From contig JAFEUB010001789.1 in NCBI GenBank assembly GCA_024529925.1, positions 621,501-685,500 of the forward strand: DNA of 64,000 nt. Reading direction: 5' to 3'. The position numbers were made by a program, and so were the translations under genes. The notes under the pieces were generated by a model that saw only the letters and a list, made by a program, of their open reading frames with translations, was not told the DNA's origin and made no database searches. Source of the stretch: Ophthalmolycus amberensis (Eukaryota; Chordata; Actinopteri; Perciformes; Zoarcidae). Positions 25,101-38,519 of the stretch are shown piece by piece. Every line of letters begins with the position of its first letter. Position 1 is the first letter of the stretch.

Positions 25101-28100
25101 TGCAGTACGTCGCTCACTTATTTTCTCCTGTGGACGGTGCGTTAGCTGCCGCGGCCTTCTTTCATCTGCTCACATGGGGCTATACTCAAACCTGAATTAG
25201 CGCTTAGCGGATGAAAGGCAAGGCAGTTTGCCTCAGGCTCTTGTCAAAGTGTCTGTGTTCATGAAAAATGTCATTGATAAAATGTGATTTTAGCTTACAC
25301 GTGTCCCGTGAACTGAAATCACACCAGCTAACTGGAGAGTAGTCAGCCAAGTCTTTCACAACATCACAACCACCTTAACTGCACAATGCATGTTATGCTT
25401 GTGTGAACTAGTAATATAGCAGCCAGCGAGCTAATGTGACTTTATTTGTTTCGAATACAGCTTCCATTTGTCCAGGAAACATTTACTCAACGTTAATGTG
25501 TCATTCAGAGTCATCTGTAGGCACTGCTGCAACAAAGCTACCCTTTTGGAAAAAGCAAGTCCTCCTACCTAAAAAAAACAAACAAAAAAACAAAAATCCA
25601 CTTACTAGATTTCGAGTGGTTGAAAGCTCCAAAAGTTTTATAGTCATGGAACTGACTAACCAGATATACACTGCAGTTCAAAAGGTTGAAAAAAAAGCTT
25701 GATTCTTTACAGTCTGACTCTAAATTGTCTTTCATGCTTTGACGTTGTAGAATGTCCATTGTAGAAATAGAGGTTATTTTGACATACTTACTTGTACGTA
25801 CATGGAGAGCAAAAGGCTCCACAATGGTTTAACCAGACTGAAATTTGAAAGGGCAGAAAGACACAAAGATCGCTATGAGCAACAGTTGAATAAGAATAAA
25901 AGAAAACACCAGTCATTGGTAATAGATCAAAATGTATACAGAATTAACTATACACTTAACTATACACTTAGCCATTTCAGTGTCCAGTGCATATTGATGC
26001 CTATAACAAGATGGGATAGTAATAGGTGTGTTGCTTTAGCTCTTCTTCAAATAGAGATGGAAGGTTAGTCTATGGTTAGCACTATTCAGCTGAACATAGA
26101 CTGTCATGGACTGACAAATCACAGTTTAAACCTCTTTAATCCAACCAATGAGTAGACTGCAGAGGGCCCAAAGAAAAATGGCTACCCAAAATATTTAAAG
26201 CCCAAATTGAAGTACCGTAGTGGTTTAATAATGATTTAGGGTAACTAACTATTTTCTGGACCGGGAAAGAAATTCAAAATTGACGGATATTTGGGGATAA
26301 AGTGGTCTGCGATGTATATCGTCAGATAATCCTTTAAATTGGCCAATGTATGAAATGCTTTAAACTTTACCAACTAAAGTCAAAACTGATATGAGCTGTT
26401 TGGGATTGAAAGTGGGCTTCCTGCTTGAAATGAACAGAAACTCACACACTACCAAATGCATGAAAACAATCATTAGCGTTCCAGCTCAGTGTGCCATGTT
26501 GGATCCACTGTGTTTTGTTTGCAGGGTGGTGGATTAATCCCATGATGCTCTGGCACACCACCAAGGACTAGAGCAGCTTGTTTATTCCCTCAGCAAAATA
26601 TTCCAATGCCCTTGTGAACTCCCTGTCAATTCCTGCGGCAGCTTGCATTTTTTCATTGTTAAAAAAGGGTTTTCAGGGGGAGTGACTAAACATTTTGTCG
26701 GTCAGGGGTTTGCTGCATTGTGAGCGACAAGAAACACGGTGAGGGTTAGGGAGGTACATGACGAACCCATGATGACAAGCTTCAGCATACTTCCATATAC
26801 ATCTCAGTTATTATACTGTTCATTCCTTTACCATGACAGCTCAGCAACATTGCATTACTGCAGATGTTGCATTGATCGGTCTCACATCTTACCCGTTGTC
26901 ATAACCAAGACCCTGAGATATTCAAGCTCCCCTGCCTGCAAAACGCCCCAGTGTGTGCTGGAGGTTATTAGTTGATGAAGACGTAGAAGCACAACATCTG
27001 CAAATCCCAAACCAAACAAATCTGACACCCTTTTGACATTAATCTCAAGAAATTTGTAAACTTTCATTTCTGGTACCTCACATAAAAGCCGCCTTCCAGC
27101 TCTGTTTGAAAGGACAACCCTGCGTATTCTACATCACAGAGGGAGGTTGTAGGATGTCCTGCAGGCTTTAAGCTCTGTTAAGCTGCAGGCCCTCATGGCC
27201 TGTGGAGGCAGACAGTCAGATTGTGTTCTCCAGTAAATCTGGGTACCACCTCAGCTTTGTTCTTGCATCCGTCATATTAAGAGTATCAAACCAGCTGACT
27301 TACATCACTCCTGTACAAGCACACTGAGGTGGTGGATAATGAAGGTACCATCACATATATTCAGTCACTCATCACATGGCTATTTCAATGTTTTGCAACA
27401 TCTTTCTAATGGTTGTTCGTGGTGGCCTCAGATGAAATCACTTAATATGCCCAGACAGTGCATGGCCTTTGCTTCTCCAGTGTGTGTTTACTGGTGAAGC
27501 TCAGGAATGCTGATCTGTCTCCGATTTCTCTTTTTGATGCTGTGCTTTCTAAGGATGAAGTTGAGAAAATATCCACGGGTTACTTTTTGAAATTGTCAGT
27601 GCTAATGAATAAATAGACACCACTGCATGTTTTTGGTTCTCTCTCTCTCTCTCTCTCTCTCTTTCCTTCTCTTCTTTTGGTGCTCTCCCTCCCATCTACC
27701 TGCTTTTGTCTTTAGAAAAGGAGCACCTGAGAGGAATGAATCATCGGGGAGAAGGAGGCAGAGGAAGTCTGTGTGTGTGAGAAAAAGGCCGGTCGGCAGG
27801 TAGCACGATCTTTGAGATTTTGTTTTTTTTCTCCCCAGATCTTACTTTTTCCCCCAACATGGGTTAGACTTTTGGGTTTTTGTTATTTCATTCTTTTCCG
27901 CCTGGAGGCTGCTGTTCGTTCCCCAGGAGAAGTCAATGTTGATTTTTTTGTCTTGTAATTTACATACTTCAGTAACGGCACTTCGATCTTCAATCTTGTC
28001 CTGAACCTAACTAAGTATTTCATGACCCTTCCCGAACCTAACCAAGTACTTTTGTTGTGTAAACCTAACTGAATTGTTTCATGTGATGACGCAAGTTTAT

Positions 28101-31100
28101 TTTGAAAAGACCGTTTGCAGCGTTGCTGGCTTTTGTGGGAAAATGCACGATAAATTAAGCTTTCCTTAAATATCATACGAACCATCTACGTTGGTCGCGG
28201 TTATAATTGTGTAGTTTGCTATTTCTTAGCATAATGCCTACACTTTGTGTTCTTTATAACGTTTTTTGTGTTGGACGCCACAGATTTTGTGCCAGGCTGT
28301 AATAGACCAGACTGTGTTTTATGGCTTGGTGTTTTCTTGTGGTCAGCATTTGATCGAGACATCCTCTTGTGGATGGAGTTTAACCTTAAAGTGAAATATC
28401 ATCCTTGTACGAACGAGCACTTGCTTGTTATTGCAGATCATTTTAAGAACATTGTGTCGAAACGTTTAAAGAAACAGACGATTGAGTCTTAGTTTTGGTC
28501 TGCGCTGTCTGACAAAGGGATTTTGCTTTGTGACCCTATAGCGCAGAAAATTGTTAACCTGCTGGGAAGCAAAATTCTGAAGAACTGCTGCGAGGTACAT
28601 TATAAAAGGTATAATATGCAACCATTTCCTAAAAAGAATCCCTCTGAATCATTACTCATTGTCTGTATCCACAGAGGCCCTGCTCTCTGGCTGTATTTCC
28701 TCGTTCCTTATTTTGCTGTGTTCGGGATGTTTCTGGGCATCAGCAAAGAGCCTTTGGACCCGATGTGGGGCTGTAGTAACCGCCAGCCAATGTGCTTGTC
28801 ACAAATACAATATAAGAAAAGAACTGGGACTTCCTTGTAACCATGAACAGTCAGAGACAAGTGAATTTGCTCAGTGGCTTTTAAATGAACTTCCATCGCT
28901 ACATTTTCTAGTTTATAGCTTGCTGCAGAGGCCAGTAAATGCATCGGCAAGACTGCAGAAGACAATGTTTACGTTGTCCTCGCACAGTAAACGCGACTCA
29001 TCTAGTGCTCTCCTCCTCGGAAAGAGTTTGAATCGATCACCTCCCACTGATGGCTCAACATCTCTAAATGGGAACACTTAATTAGCTTCTTTTGTCCTCT
29101 GTCGTCTGTCACCCTCTCAACCTCCCTCTTCATATCACTCTCTCCCTCGTCTCTCCGTCACACTTCACTGAGCGCCATTATCTCATTATCTCCCTCCGCC
29201 CTCAGTCACTTACACAAACAGACAGACACACCATCACAAACTGGCATGAAGGAACAAACACGCTGAACTTTGTTCAGTCTCTTTCTGCATAACTTCCTCT
29301 CCCGTGCTTCGTACTCGCTTCCATTGTATTCCGTTCCACAAATTGTCTCTCATCTCCTCATAAACGCCGCATCCTGCCCGAACCTATCCATCATGCAGAT
29401 GGTTAGGCTGCTGGTGTTGATAAGAGCTTTCAAAGTAGCTCTACACTGCTGACAGCCACTTTCACAGGCAGCCAGAGCAACTCAATCATTGTTAAAACTT
29501 TCTTAAAATTAAATAATTCCACTAAGTACCAATTAGAAACTGCCAACACAGCCTACTACCAACACAGCCAACACTGAGAGCTTTGTTCACGAGTCACCAG
29601 TCAACACAAGACCCTAGCAGATGCCTGAGTTTTTGCCTGCTAATGGGCATTGCCAAAGTATAGTGATGTCACTTGGTCAATAGGTCTGTCAGTCAGGTCG
29701 TCCATCGATCACAAACACTTTGTTCCAGACTACTGGCCGGATTGCTTTGACATTTGCTGTGAATATTCATGAACCACAATGGATGAGTCCTTAATCGATT
29801 CCCGACATTTCATAACACAATGGAAATATTTTTGCCTCCAGAATATGAGACCTATTTCTACCCAATTAGCAGCAGACCCTATGGTTGTGTTAGGTCGGAC
29901 GCTGTGCTGACACCTGCTGGGAGCCATGCTGTCCAACCGCCAAAAAGACTCTACATCCGACTGGAAATACATCAAAAGTCACTCTGCATAATACCAGCGT
30001 GCAGACCCCTCCTTATTTGAAATGAAGTATGGCCGCCATTTGCCCAACTGTATTGTCCTGTCATATGTCATGTGAAGACATCACTTTACTTTAGAACAAT
30101 TAAGAAATAGGACAAAGAGTAGAAAAACATATAATTGAACAGAATGGCGCAGACTTTGGAGCTTTTTATGGTCAGGTAAACGCACCACAGACCAATACCA
30201 GCTGTCAGCTAATCACGTAGCCTGCAGCCAACAATTCAAAGCAATTGCAGTGGTAAATGGGATGAAGATTGCAAAAGACATCAGTAGGACCATTTCGTGA
30301 AGAATGAAGAAAACAAAACAGCAAATCAATGTTTCATTGCTCCATAGTTTTCAGAGAATAGATGTTTCAACACAAAAAACAGCCAACTCACTTCACCCCT
30401 TTGCAACCCCACTGTGACATGGCCAAGGGAAATAAATGAATAACACCTTTCCCTGCATCGTTAACTCCTGTCAGACTGGTGAACAAAGCTCTCAGCCCCA
30501 CACCGCTCGACCGCTGCTGTTTATGTGCGAGTGGCAACAGGCTGTGTTGGTAGTGGCCAGCTCCCAGGTGTCAAGGTGTGAATACGTAATGCTCCCCCAC
30601 TGCTGTGGCTGTGAATAATGATTGTTTTGAATCAACTTGATTTAATTAAAGATCATTTCATTAAACTTTTAAAGTTCCAAACTGAGTGTTTATGCAGTGT
30701 AAAAACCCTGGATGTGACGGTACATCGTTGTTTTCTTTCATGTTCTTTTTTGACGATAAATATTATTATTGTAGAAGTTACAGAAATGTAGAGACAAACA
30801 ACTTCTGTCATTGACAACACAAAAGCATGTGTCTTTTATTTCCAATCAGATAACACTAATAACCAGCCTTTGAGATCAACTATTCAGATGATGGTGAATT
30901 ATGTCCTTAGAGTTCATTTGGGAGATAGAGACGTCTGGAATACCGCAGTGGTAATAGCTACGGTTATCATTTGTTTCGTGTAAAAATGAAGCTCAACACC
31001 TATAAATACACGAACTGCAGAGTGCAGATACATGAATACGCAGAGAGTGCGTCTTCTCTCTGCTCTGACTGCTGCGCGAGGCTGCTGTGAGAGTTACCCG

Positions 31101-31663
31101 ATTCATGGACGCCAGAGAAGACGGTCGAGCCTCCCCAGTTGTATTTCTTGAATACGCCGCTATACTGCTAAAGTCACCTCATTGGTTTTCAAAACATCTC
31201 GCCAAAGGTCTGCAGTTGAAAATTAGCAAGCGGGCTGAAAAATAAATGTTGGTTGTGTGCGTTGTCTCTATGAATAAATAGATGAAATAAACGTAACATC
31301 AAAAGAAATGAATGCACTTGAAACACAACATTAAGCTTTGAGTAGAATGAGCCCCTACACGAGACAGCAAAGGATGCTTTTTATATTTAGTGAGGCGGAT
31401 TTTTAAACCCTCATCTAGTAATGAATTGATAATAAACTGATTGAGCAGATGACATACCTATGGATGGGTCTGATTCAGTCCAGTAATTGATTGATTAATC
31501 AATCAAATTGTTCTTCCATATTGTTCAGATTGTTCTTCCATATCGGCTTGTATCGGCCGTGCTTCTTGCTGTCCGGATACAGTGAAAAAACTGAGGAAAA
31601 TGGCTGTTTCATTTTAGCTAACTATAAACAGCCTCAAACATCCATAGCAGGTTTGATAAATAT

Positions 31664-31699
<36 letters not shown>

Positions 31700-34600
31700 G
31701 AGGCTGATATAGAAAATTATGCTAACTTTCAGCAACACTGGAGGGATACTTTAACGACCCCATCAATAAAACTGGAGGTCATTTTTATAATTACAACATA
31801 TGTAATGCAACTCACCTTAAGGGCAAACTTCACAACGTAAAAAAAAAAAACGACCTCATCATGAGTTAATTTGCCCCAGTATAACCGGTTACAAGCAGTT
31901 CTGGCGCATAATGAAGTTATAAATATATCAGGGCATTAGTATGACTGTAGGCTCTGTATGCTGTTAAGCAGAGCGAGGGAACTCGGCGTCAGCAGAACTG
32001 ATTGGGAGGGTTTCTTCCCGTCTGTGTGTGGGTAATGAAAGGAGAAGTACCTTTGTCAGGGCGGGCCGGGCCGCTAATGACTCACACAGATTGATTCTGT
32101 TTTGTGAATAAGAATTAGATCACACACACTGCTTGAGAATAATACGCTTGTATTTCAACTGTAAAGTACCGTACAACTGGACCAGAAAGATTGAATTGAG
32201 ACAGCTATAACTAAATGAACAGGGCTGTTTGCTAGGTAGCTTATAACCTAGATCTGGATTACTAACATGTGCTTGCTCCCCAAAAAAACAGCAGGATATA
32301 GTTGCAATGTTTCTATTGCTCCACTTAGAATTTCCACCCCTGGTGTGTCAGATGTTCGACCATGTGGGGATGAAAATCAATATCCTTCGCCCTGACTCTA
32401 TGAACTGCCAAAGCATAAATGCTGAACTTCTAATTTAAATATTGGGTATTGCAAAAAGTCAATTTTCCATGACCATCACCTTTTGTTGGTCAAAACCATC
32501 CACGGAAATCCCACAGTCAGAAAGTGTGTCTTTTTAATGAGCCTTCTGGACTCCCCAACCCATTGTTATTTCCAGCTCCTTACATATGGACGATCGGTCA
32601 GGAACACTTGGTGTCACGTTCCAACTCACTGCACTACGCGTCAAACTATGACGCTCCACTGCGGTCGCAGTGAACGTGCGCTTACAATTGTGAATTCAAA
32701 CAAAAACACTTTGTTAACCAGCAACAAAACAACCTGCTTATGTTTAGGATAATATTGTAGTTTGGGTTACAATAACGTAACGTCCCATTTTTGTTTCACA
32801 CGGGACACGAACTGCAGTCTCCTGGGTGAATGTCCCGTGTTTGTTTGATCCATCCATCCTAAGCAGAGACTTCCAAATGACTTGCTCTAAATGTGAAATA
32901 TTGCGGTGGATTGGTTTACTGAAAGCCTGTTGCGTCTCATACTGACGTTCCTTGTGTGTCTGTATCTGACGCGTACGGCTATGACAGAGCGTTGGTATTT
33001 CACGCCCAGGGAATGAAACCGAGCTGGACTTCAGTAAGGATGTTATGTCGGTATCGATGTACAGCATGTACTGTGGTTGACACACCAAACTGCAGTGACA
33101 CTGTGAAGACGCCGACAGAGCAGACGCGGAAGACCTGAAAACCCGAAAACCCCTGAGCATTGAGAGCAGGATGGTTTTTTTTCCCCAAAGGTGGGCTTAA
33201 AGAGACAGGCGCTAAAACGATGCATTGCAGACAGAGAGTATGAGCGTATGAAGGATCAGTGCTGAACCTGGTTCAGTGATGTAAAGACAAATAAAACATT
33301 TCAATAGAGGGACTGGCTCCTCTATTAAAATGTGCCTACCCTGCTTGTTTAGTTCAGCAAAGGACACAGTAGACAGTTTGCCAAGTAGAGTGTACTGACC
33401 CAGGTAGGGACCTCATGGGGATTTAAAGCATCATTTAGTAATAATTTTGTGAGGTGTTCACAAACAAAACCCCACCAAATATCTAAACTGAGCTAAAGTT
33501 AAAATGAATTCATTTAAAAACATCTCTTACTCACTATCTCCCTGTGGGTATGTTGTTGTGTTTGAGCGATTGCCTTGGTGGTTCCCGGTGTGCTGTAATA
33601 AATGCACCGCACACCCCGCACAGGTGACTTCACTTATTTTGGCGGATTGCAATTCTGCTCAGGTTGAAGGTGGGAAAAACTATGCTGTGACACACGTGGA
33701 GTCTCTCTGGATTCCCTGAAATCATTTTGAGTGATAAAGATGTAATTTGTCCCACGCTAACAGGAATCACAAATCCATCAAAAGAGCCAGGGAGACACGC
33801 CCTACCAGACCTGAGATGAGGTCTAAATCAGACAAAGTCAAATCACCTGTGAGCTGTGCATCACAAACACGTTGCTGCCCTAATGGATGCAGATTGGGAA
33901 GCCATTTGTTGACATGTTTAAGTGATTGATGTTTTAGTGATTTATTTTGGTTACTTGTTATGGCTTGAAGCCAGCATTCCTTTAACTTTGGAAAAACATA
34001 TATTTAAGGAGTGAATGAAGTACGCTACGGCTGGACACACAAATGCAAATATACAGGCACACTCTTCGTCCTGCTTTTTCCAAATTCTCACAGAAAAGTA
34101 TTTATCAGCTAGGTTAATAAATGTGTGGACCGGAAATTAAGCACCCTGCTGGATGTCTGAACCACACTTCATGATAAATGACTTTTTCTCTCCTCTATAA
34201 TGCACTTGCTCCCTAATTTACTATGCAAGGGTTCAATGCCGAGCATTGATTTGTTGTATTCTGCACAGAAACTGTCCGGGACTATTCTCTGTGACGTTGT
34301 AACACCAGCCACTCAACCAGAGACCAGAACCAATTGAAGTTGACTTTGTCCTTGTGTCTCTAAAGCCTTAATTACAGCCTGACTCATTTCTTATCAAAGG
34401 GCAGCGGCAGAGAGGGAGTGTTAGAGCAGACGGCCTGCAGAGGTTAAGTCCCTTCTCTGCAGCTGTGAAATATTCTCCCATCCATCCTGACGACCTGAGG
34501 TCCAGACCCGTCGCAGGTTCCAGGCTATTTTCACACAACTGACTTGTTCTTTACCTCCCACCCACAGGGACGTGTGGTGGTGGAGGGGAAGGAATGATGT

Positions 34601-37600
34601 TGGAAAAGAAGGTTTTCCTATTTCCTCTGTCTGAATCCTAACACAAAAGTTTAGTTTGTATTATTTATTTTGATTAAAAGTGCAAAAGAATGGCTTATGA
34701 ATTGAGGTTGATAGTTTTATGGTACATCTTTTGAGACCTATTGATTGGATGCTTGCACAAGACTATTTGGTCCCCGCTTGTCTATTGTTTTTTTCTTTTA
34801 TATTTCCTTGCGACAATAGTTTCTTGACACATTATGTGAATGCAAATACTTTCCCATATATGTATCACTCATGTCCTTTACCTTGGTGGACTTGCATTTG
34901 GTGGAAACATCAATAATACAACACAATTAAAGGGAGCTGTAATTCCAGTGTGCAGGAACTCCTCGTTTTTTTCAATGATATTGATTTTTTTTTTGTGTCC
35001 AGCACCAATGCCACTGAGGTTTTTTAAATGGTCAAAAGGCTACTCTATGTAATTGCTTATTTATAGGGGGAGTGGGACATTAAATTGGTTACTTGCTTTG
35101 TAAAATTGACAGATATTTTTTGCTGTATCATTCTGCCTCAGGCTATTTCTACAAGAAATACTATACTATTGTAGCCATACTTTCGCCACCTTTTGTTTCC
35201 TCTCCGCTCTGCAGCAGCAGTGGGAGGGTTTGGTCTCCGAGCTCTGATGGGTGTTAACCTCTAAATGAGTCTGAGGCAGCGGGAACATCTCATTACTGTG
35301 GAGACGGGAGGTAAACACATCCTTCAACGAGGGACCGTGACAGAGAGCACTAATTAACAAGGAATTAAACACTTTCTTTAAGAGGGCTGGTGAACGGAGA
35401 GAGTGAGAGACAAAATAACACACCGACAGGTAGGTGCACACGCAAACACAAACGCACGCATAGAGACGTACAACAATGCTATGTAACAATGGAAATGAGA
35501 TGTTTACTGGAGAGAGCTGCTAAAGAGCCGGGAATTCACAAACAAAAGCAAAGCCACACGTGCTGAACAGATTGGGCCAAAACGGTACACACAGAAATAG
35601 AGAAGTGTTTTGTTTCGTAAGAGATGATTATACCTTCATCATTCCTGTGGAAATTGGGCAGCAAAATGACCAATTAGTGCCGTCCTCAGCTACCAGGTAA
35701 AAACATAAGGGTTGTTTTTGTTCTTATTTTCTCTGAACGTTTATTTATTGGAAAATATCTGTACTTGTCATTCTTTAAAATGTTACCTAGTTTGCATTTT
35801 ACATTCACTTTCCCAACAGCAGGGTTTGAGCTCTAAGTGCTGAAATGCTTCGAACGCGTGTCTTCTCACCATGCAGCGAGCAACACACACAATAACTCCC
35901 GTCTACATTTTACATTATTACTTTGTGTGCTTACATATACTGAATGTTGTATCATACCCTTACATAGAGGTTGCACAAAAGGTTTGTTGGGGTACTTGGA
36001 ACTGATCTGCACACTCAGGTAGGTGTACTTGAGGAAATTGCTCTTGAATCTTCAATCATATCAGAATATTGACACCATGTTCTTTTCTTTTTTTAAGCAG
36101 TTGCAACAGTGTCTTCTCTTTGCTTGTGTGAGAGAAGGATTTAAAGGCAGCTTAAAGGTACAATAGGTCAGAGATAGAGAATTGTGTCGCCTGTCAGAGG
36201 GCTAATTGGGCCCAATGATACGTGAAAACGTCACTTAACATGAATACTGGGCTTTCACAGGTAGTCTCACCCACGTTTGACACATTTCTCTGCGTATTAA
36301 CAGATGGGAATATACATGAAGGTTTTGCTTAAGGTTAATGGAAAAGATATTACTGGGAATAATCCTGGATAATTGTTTAGTTTTTCTGGTTTGACCAAAG
36401 CATGTTTTTGAATAAATGAGGAAAGTAATACCCATTCTGATTGCAGAGAGAAGCTTGCTTTTAAAACTAATCCTCAAAGTGTGTAGTTTAAATAGTTTTT
36501 CACATGCTCTTGTTTGCAGAAAGACAGATTCAGGGTGTCACGTTATCAAGGAACTCCCAACATCCACTGATTAGTCTGGTTTCCAGCTGCCGGGTGCTAA
36601 GAGCCCTCCAGAATTCTCAGCCCCTGGCATAGCAGTTATTATGTCTTTGGTGCTAATCAATAACTTTATTTTTGTCAAATTTGACTCGGAAATTCTTCCT
36701 TGCAATCTAGAAAATGCTAACTGGTCAGTGGTGTTAGGAAAACCTAGTGGGTCATAGGTGATGATTGAGAGGGATTCTTTTTTTATGAGTCAAAAGATGG
36801 TTTAATTGAGGAAAATCCTCATTCTGCCTTTACAGTTTTATCAAGTGATTTTTTATCACAGTCCTTCCATTGAAAGTAATGATAAATGGTTAGAAATCCC
36901 TGATGAAAACCCTTACATTTGACTGAAATCCTCTTCAATTGGTCTGACCTACAACTTTACATTTTCTAGTTGCATTTACCCATTTTTACCATGAATTTGG
37001 TGATGGAAAAATTGTGAAAAAATAGCACCCAAAATCATCATTATGATCTATTAATAAGAAACCAATATAGTTTAGAAACCTATGTAATATATATAAATTC
37101 GACCAAAAGTATGGAATCGAACGAACTATGTCATAACTGTTCAAAACGCCATTCCAGGATTTGCAATTTTAGAGAAGTGACACACTCATCAAACATTCCA
37201 TCTTGCACATGAAGAGGCGTGCCATCTGTACAGGTGTGTGTGTTCTGCTCAGCGTGTTTCCTCTGTACCTTTGTCGCTGAAGTCGTCGACCAGGATGACC
37301 TCGGCGATGAGCTGTGGGGGAGAGCGGTTGAGCACGCTGTGAACAGTCCTCAGCAGCGACGACCAGCCCTCGTTGTGGAACGGGATGATGACGCTGGTGT
37401 TGGGCAGCTTCTCTGCATACAGCTTCGGTTTACAGCTGGAAACAGGCAAAAATAAATACATGAAATATGACACTTCTGTCCTTGTTTTCCTCCGTCCGCC
37501 TTATTGAGAGACGGAAGAAAGCATCTCATTCACATCCCACATCCACCGTTCTCCTGGTTACACACTCGCCTCCTCGGCAGATCTTGGGTCACGGAGGTGA

Positions 37601-38470
37601 CTTATGGATTCAGTGCTCAAATGGATGTGTTTACTCAGTCTTGACAGGTCAGGTCAACAAGCAAAATAAAGTCATTAAAGTGAAAAATGCATTTACTCGC
37701 CTCTAAGAGACAGTGTGAAAAAGAGCCCTTTACATTTCATATTTACATACGCATACATTTTTGGTTTTGTAGCCAAATTGTCTCTGTGTGTTGCACAACA
37801 TATTACAGAAAAATAGTAGTAATCACAATTAAAAAAACACAGATGATCATATTCTTGAAAAGATGCTGTTTTCAGGGAAAAGCTATAAATATAAATAGCG
37901 CTAGCAGTGAACAGTAAGATGTAAAATCATCTGTCAAATACGAATTCTCTCTCTGTTCTTGGCTGGCAAAAAAAATAAAAGCAATGAATACAACCACTTA
38001 AAACCACCATGCATCTGTGTTATATACTGTTTTTTGATAAACATTGTTAGCCAGTGTCTTTCAAAACCATAACAAATTGCCATTTTAGCGGTTTCTGAAC
38101 TGACATGGTGACATGGATGAGATTTGGTGAGGTTAGGCACAAACACAATTAGGTTAGGGATCATGGTGTGGTTAATCTAGTTACTCCGTCCTTCCTGTGG
38201 ACATTATAGTGCATCAGTGTATAGGACATCAGTGCAGCGGGCTCTGCAGTGACATGTTCCCTCCTGCATCAGAGTCAGCTTTAATCTTATTATTTGCAGC
38301 ACATACAGCTGTCATCAGTCGCCGTAGTTGTTAACATTGTGCTCCGATGACGGGTTACAGCGATCACCTCGTGCATGATCATCACAGCAAGCGGCGTGAC
38401 CCCTGCATAGGACCTAATCACGGGAAGAGAGTTACGGCCCCTACGGTGATGGAGAGAGAGAGAGAGCGAG

Positions 38471-38519
<49 letters not shown>

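Larger units (their letters stand above)
20626..37268 (-). other. galnt10 intron 4 (largest)
   Basis: 16,643 bp. It holds a short 3' fragment of a fish SINE/LINE-like repeat (about 21655-21775), microsatellites at 21226-21258, 27639-27662 and 31664-31702, dispersed repeat copies at about 27915-28110 (minus) and 32700-32865 (plus), and an AT-rich homeodomain-word-dense block at 24640-24960. No nested gene was recognised on either strand. Confidence 0.95.

Noticed and set aside
28659..29081. 140-codon plus-strand open frame in intron 4
   Set aside because: No recognised domain or conserved block; probably chance.
20626..37268. Nested gene inside the 16.6-kb intron 4
   Set aside because: Scanned both strands for conserved protein blocks and exon-like frames with splice sites; none recognised.
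38452..38517. Repeat tract considered as a CRISPR-like or structured array
   Set aside because: It is a plain GA microsatellite without spacers; the genome is vertebrate.
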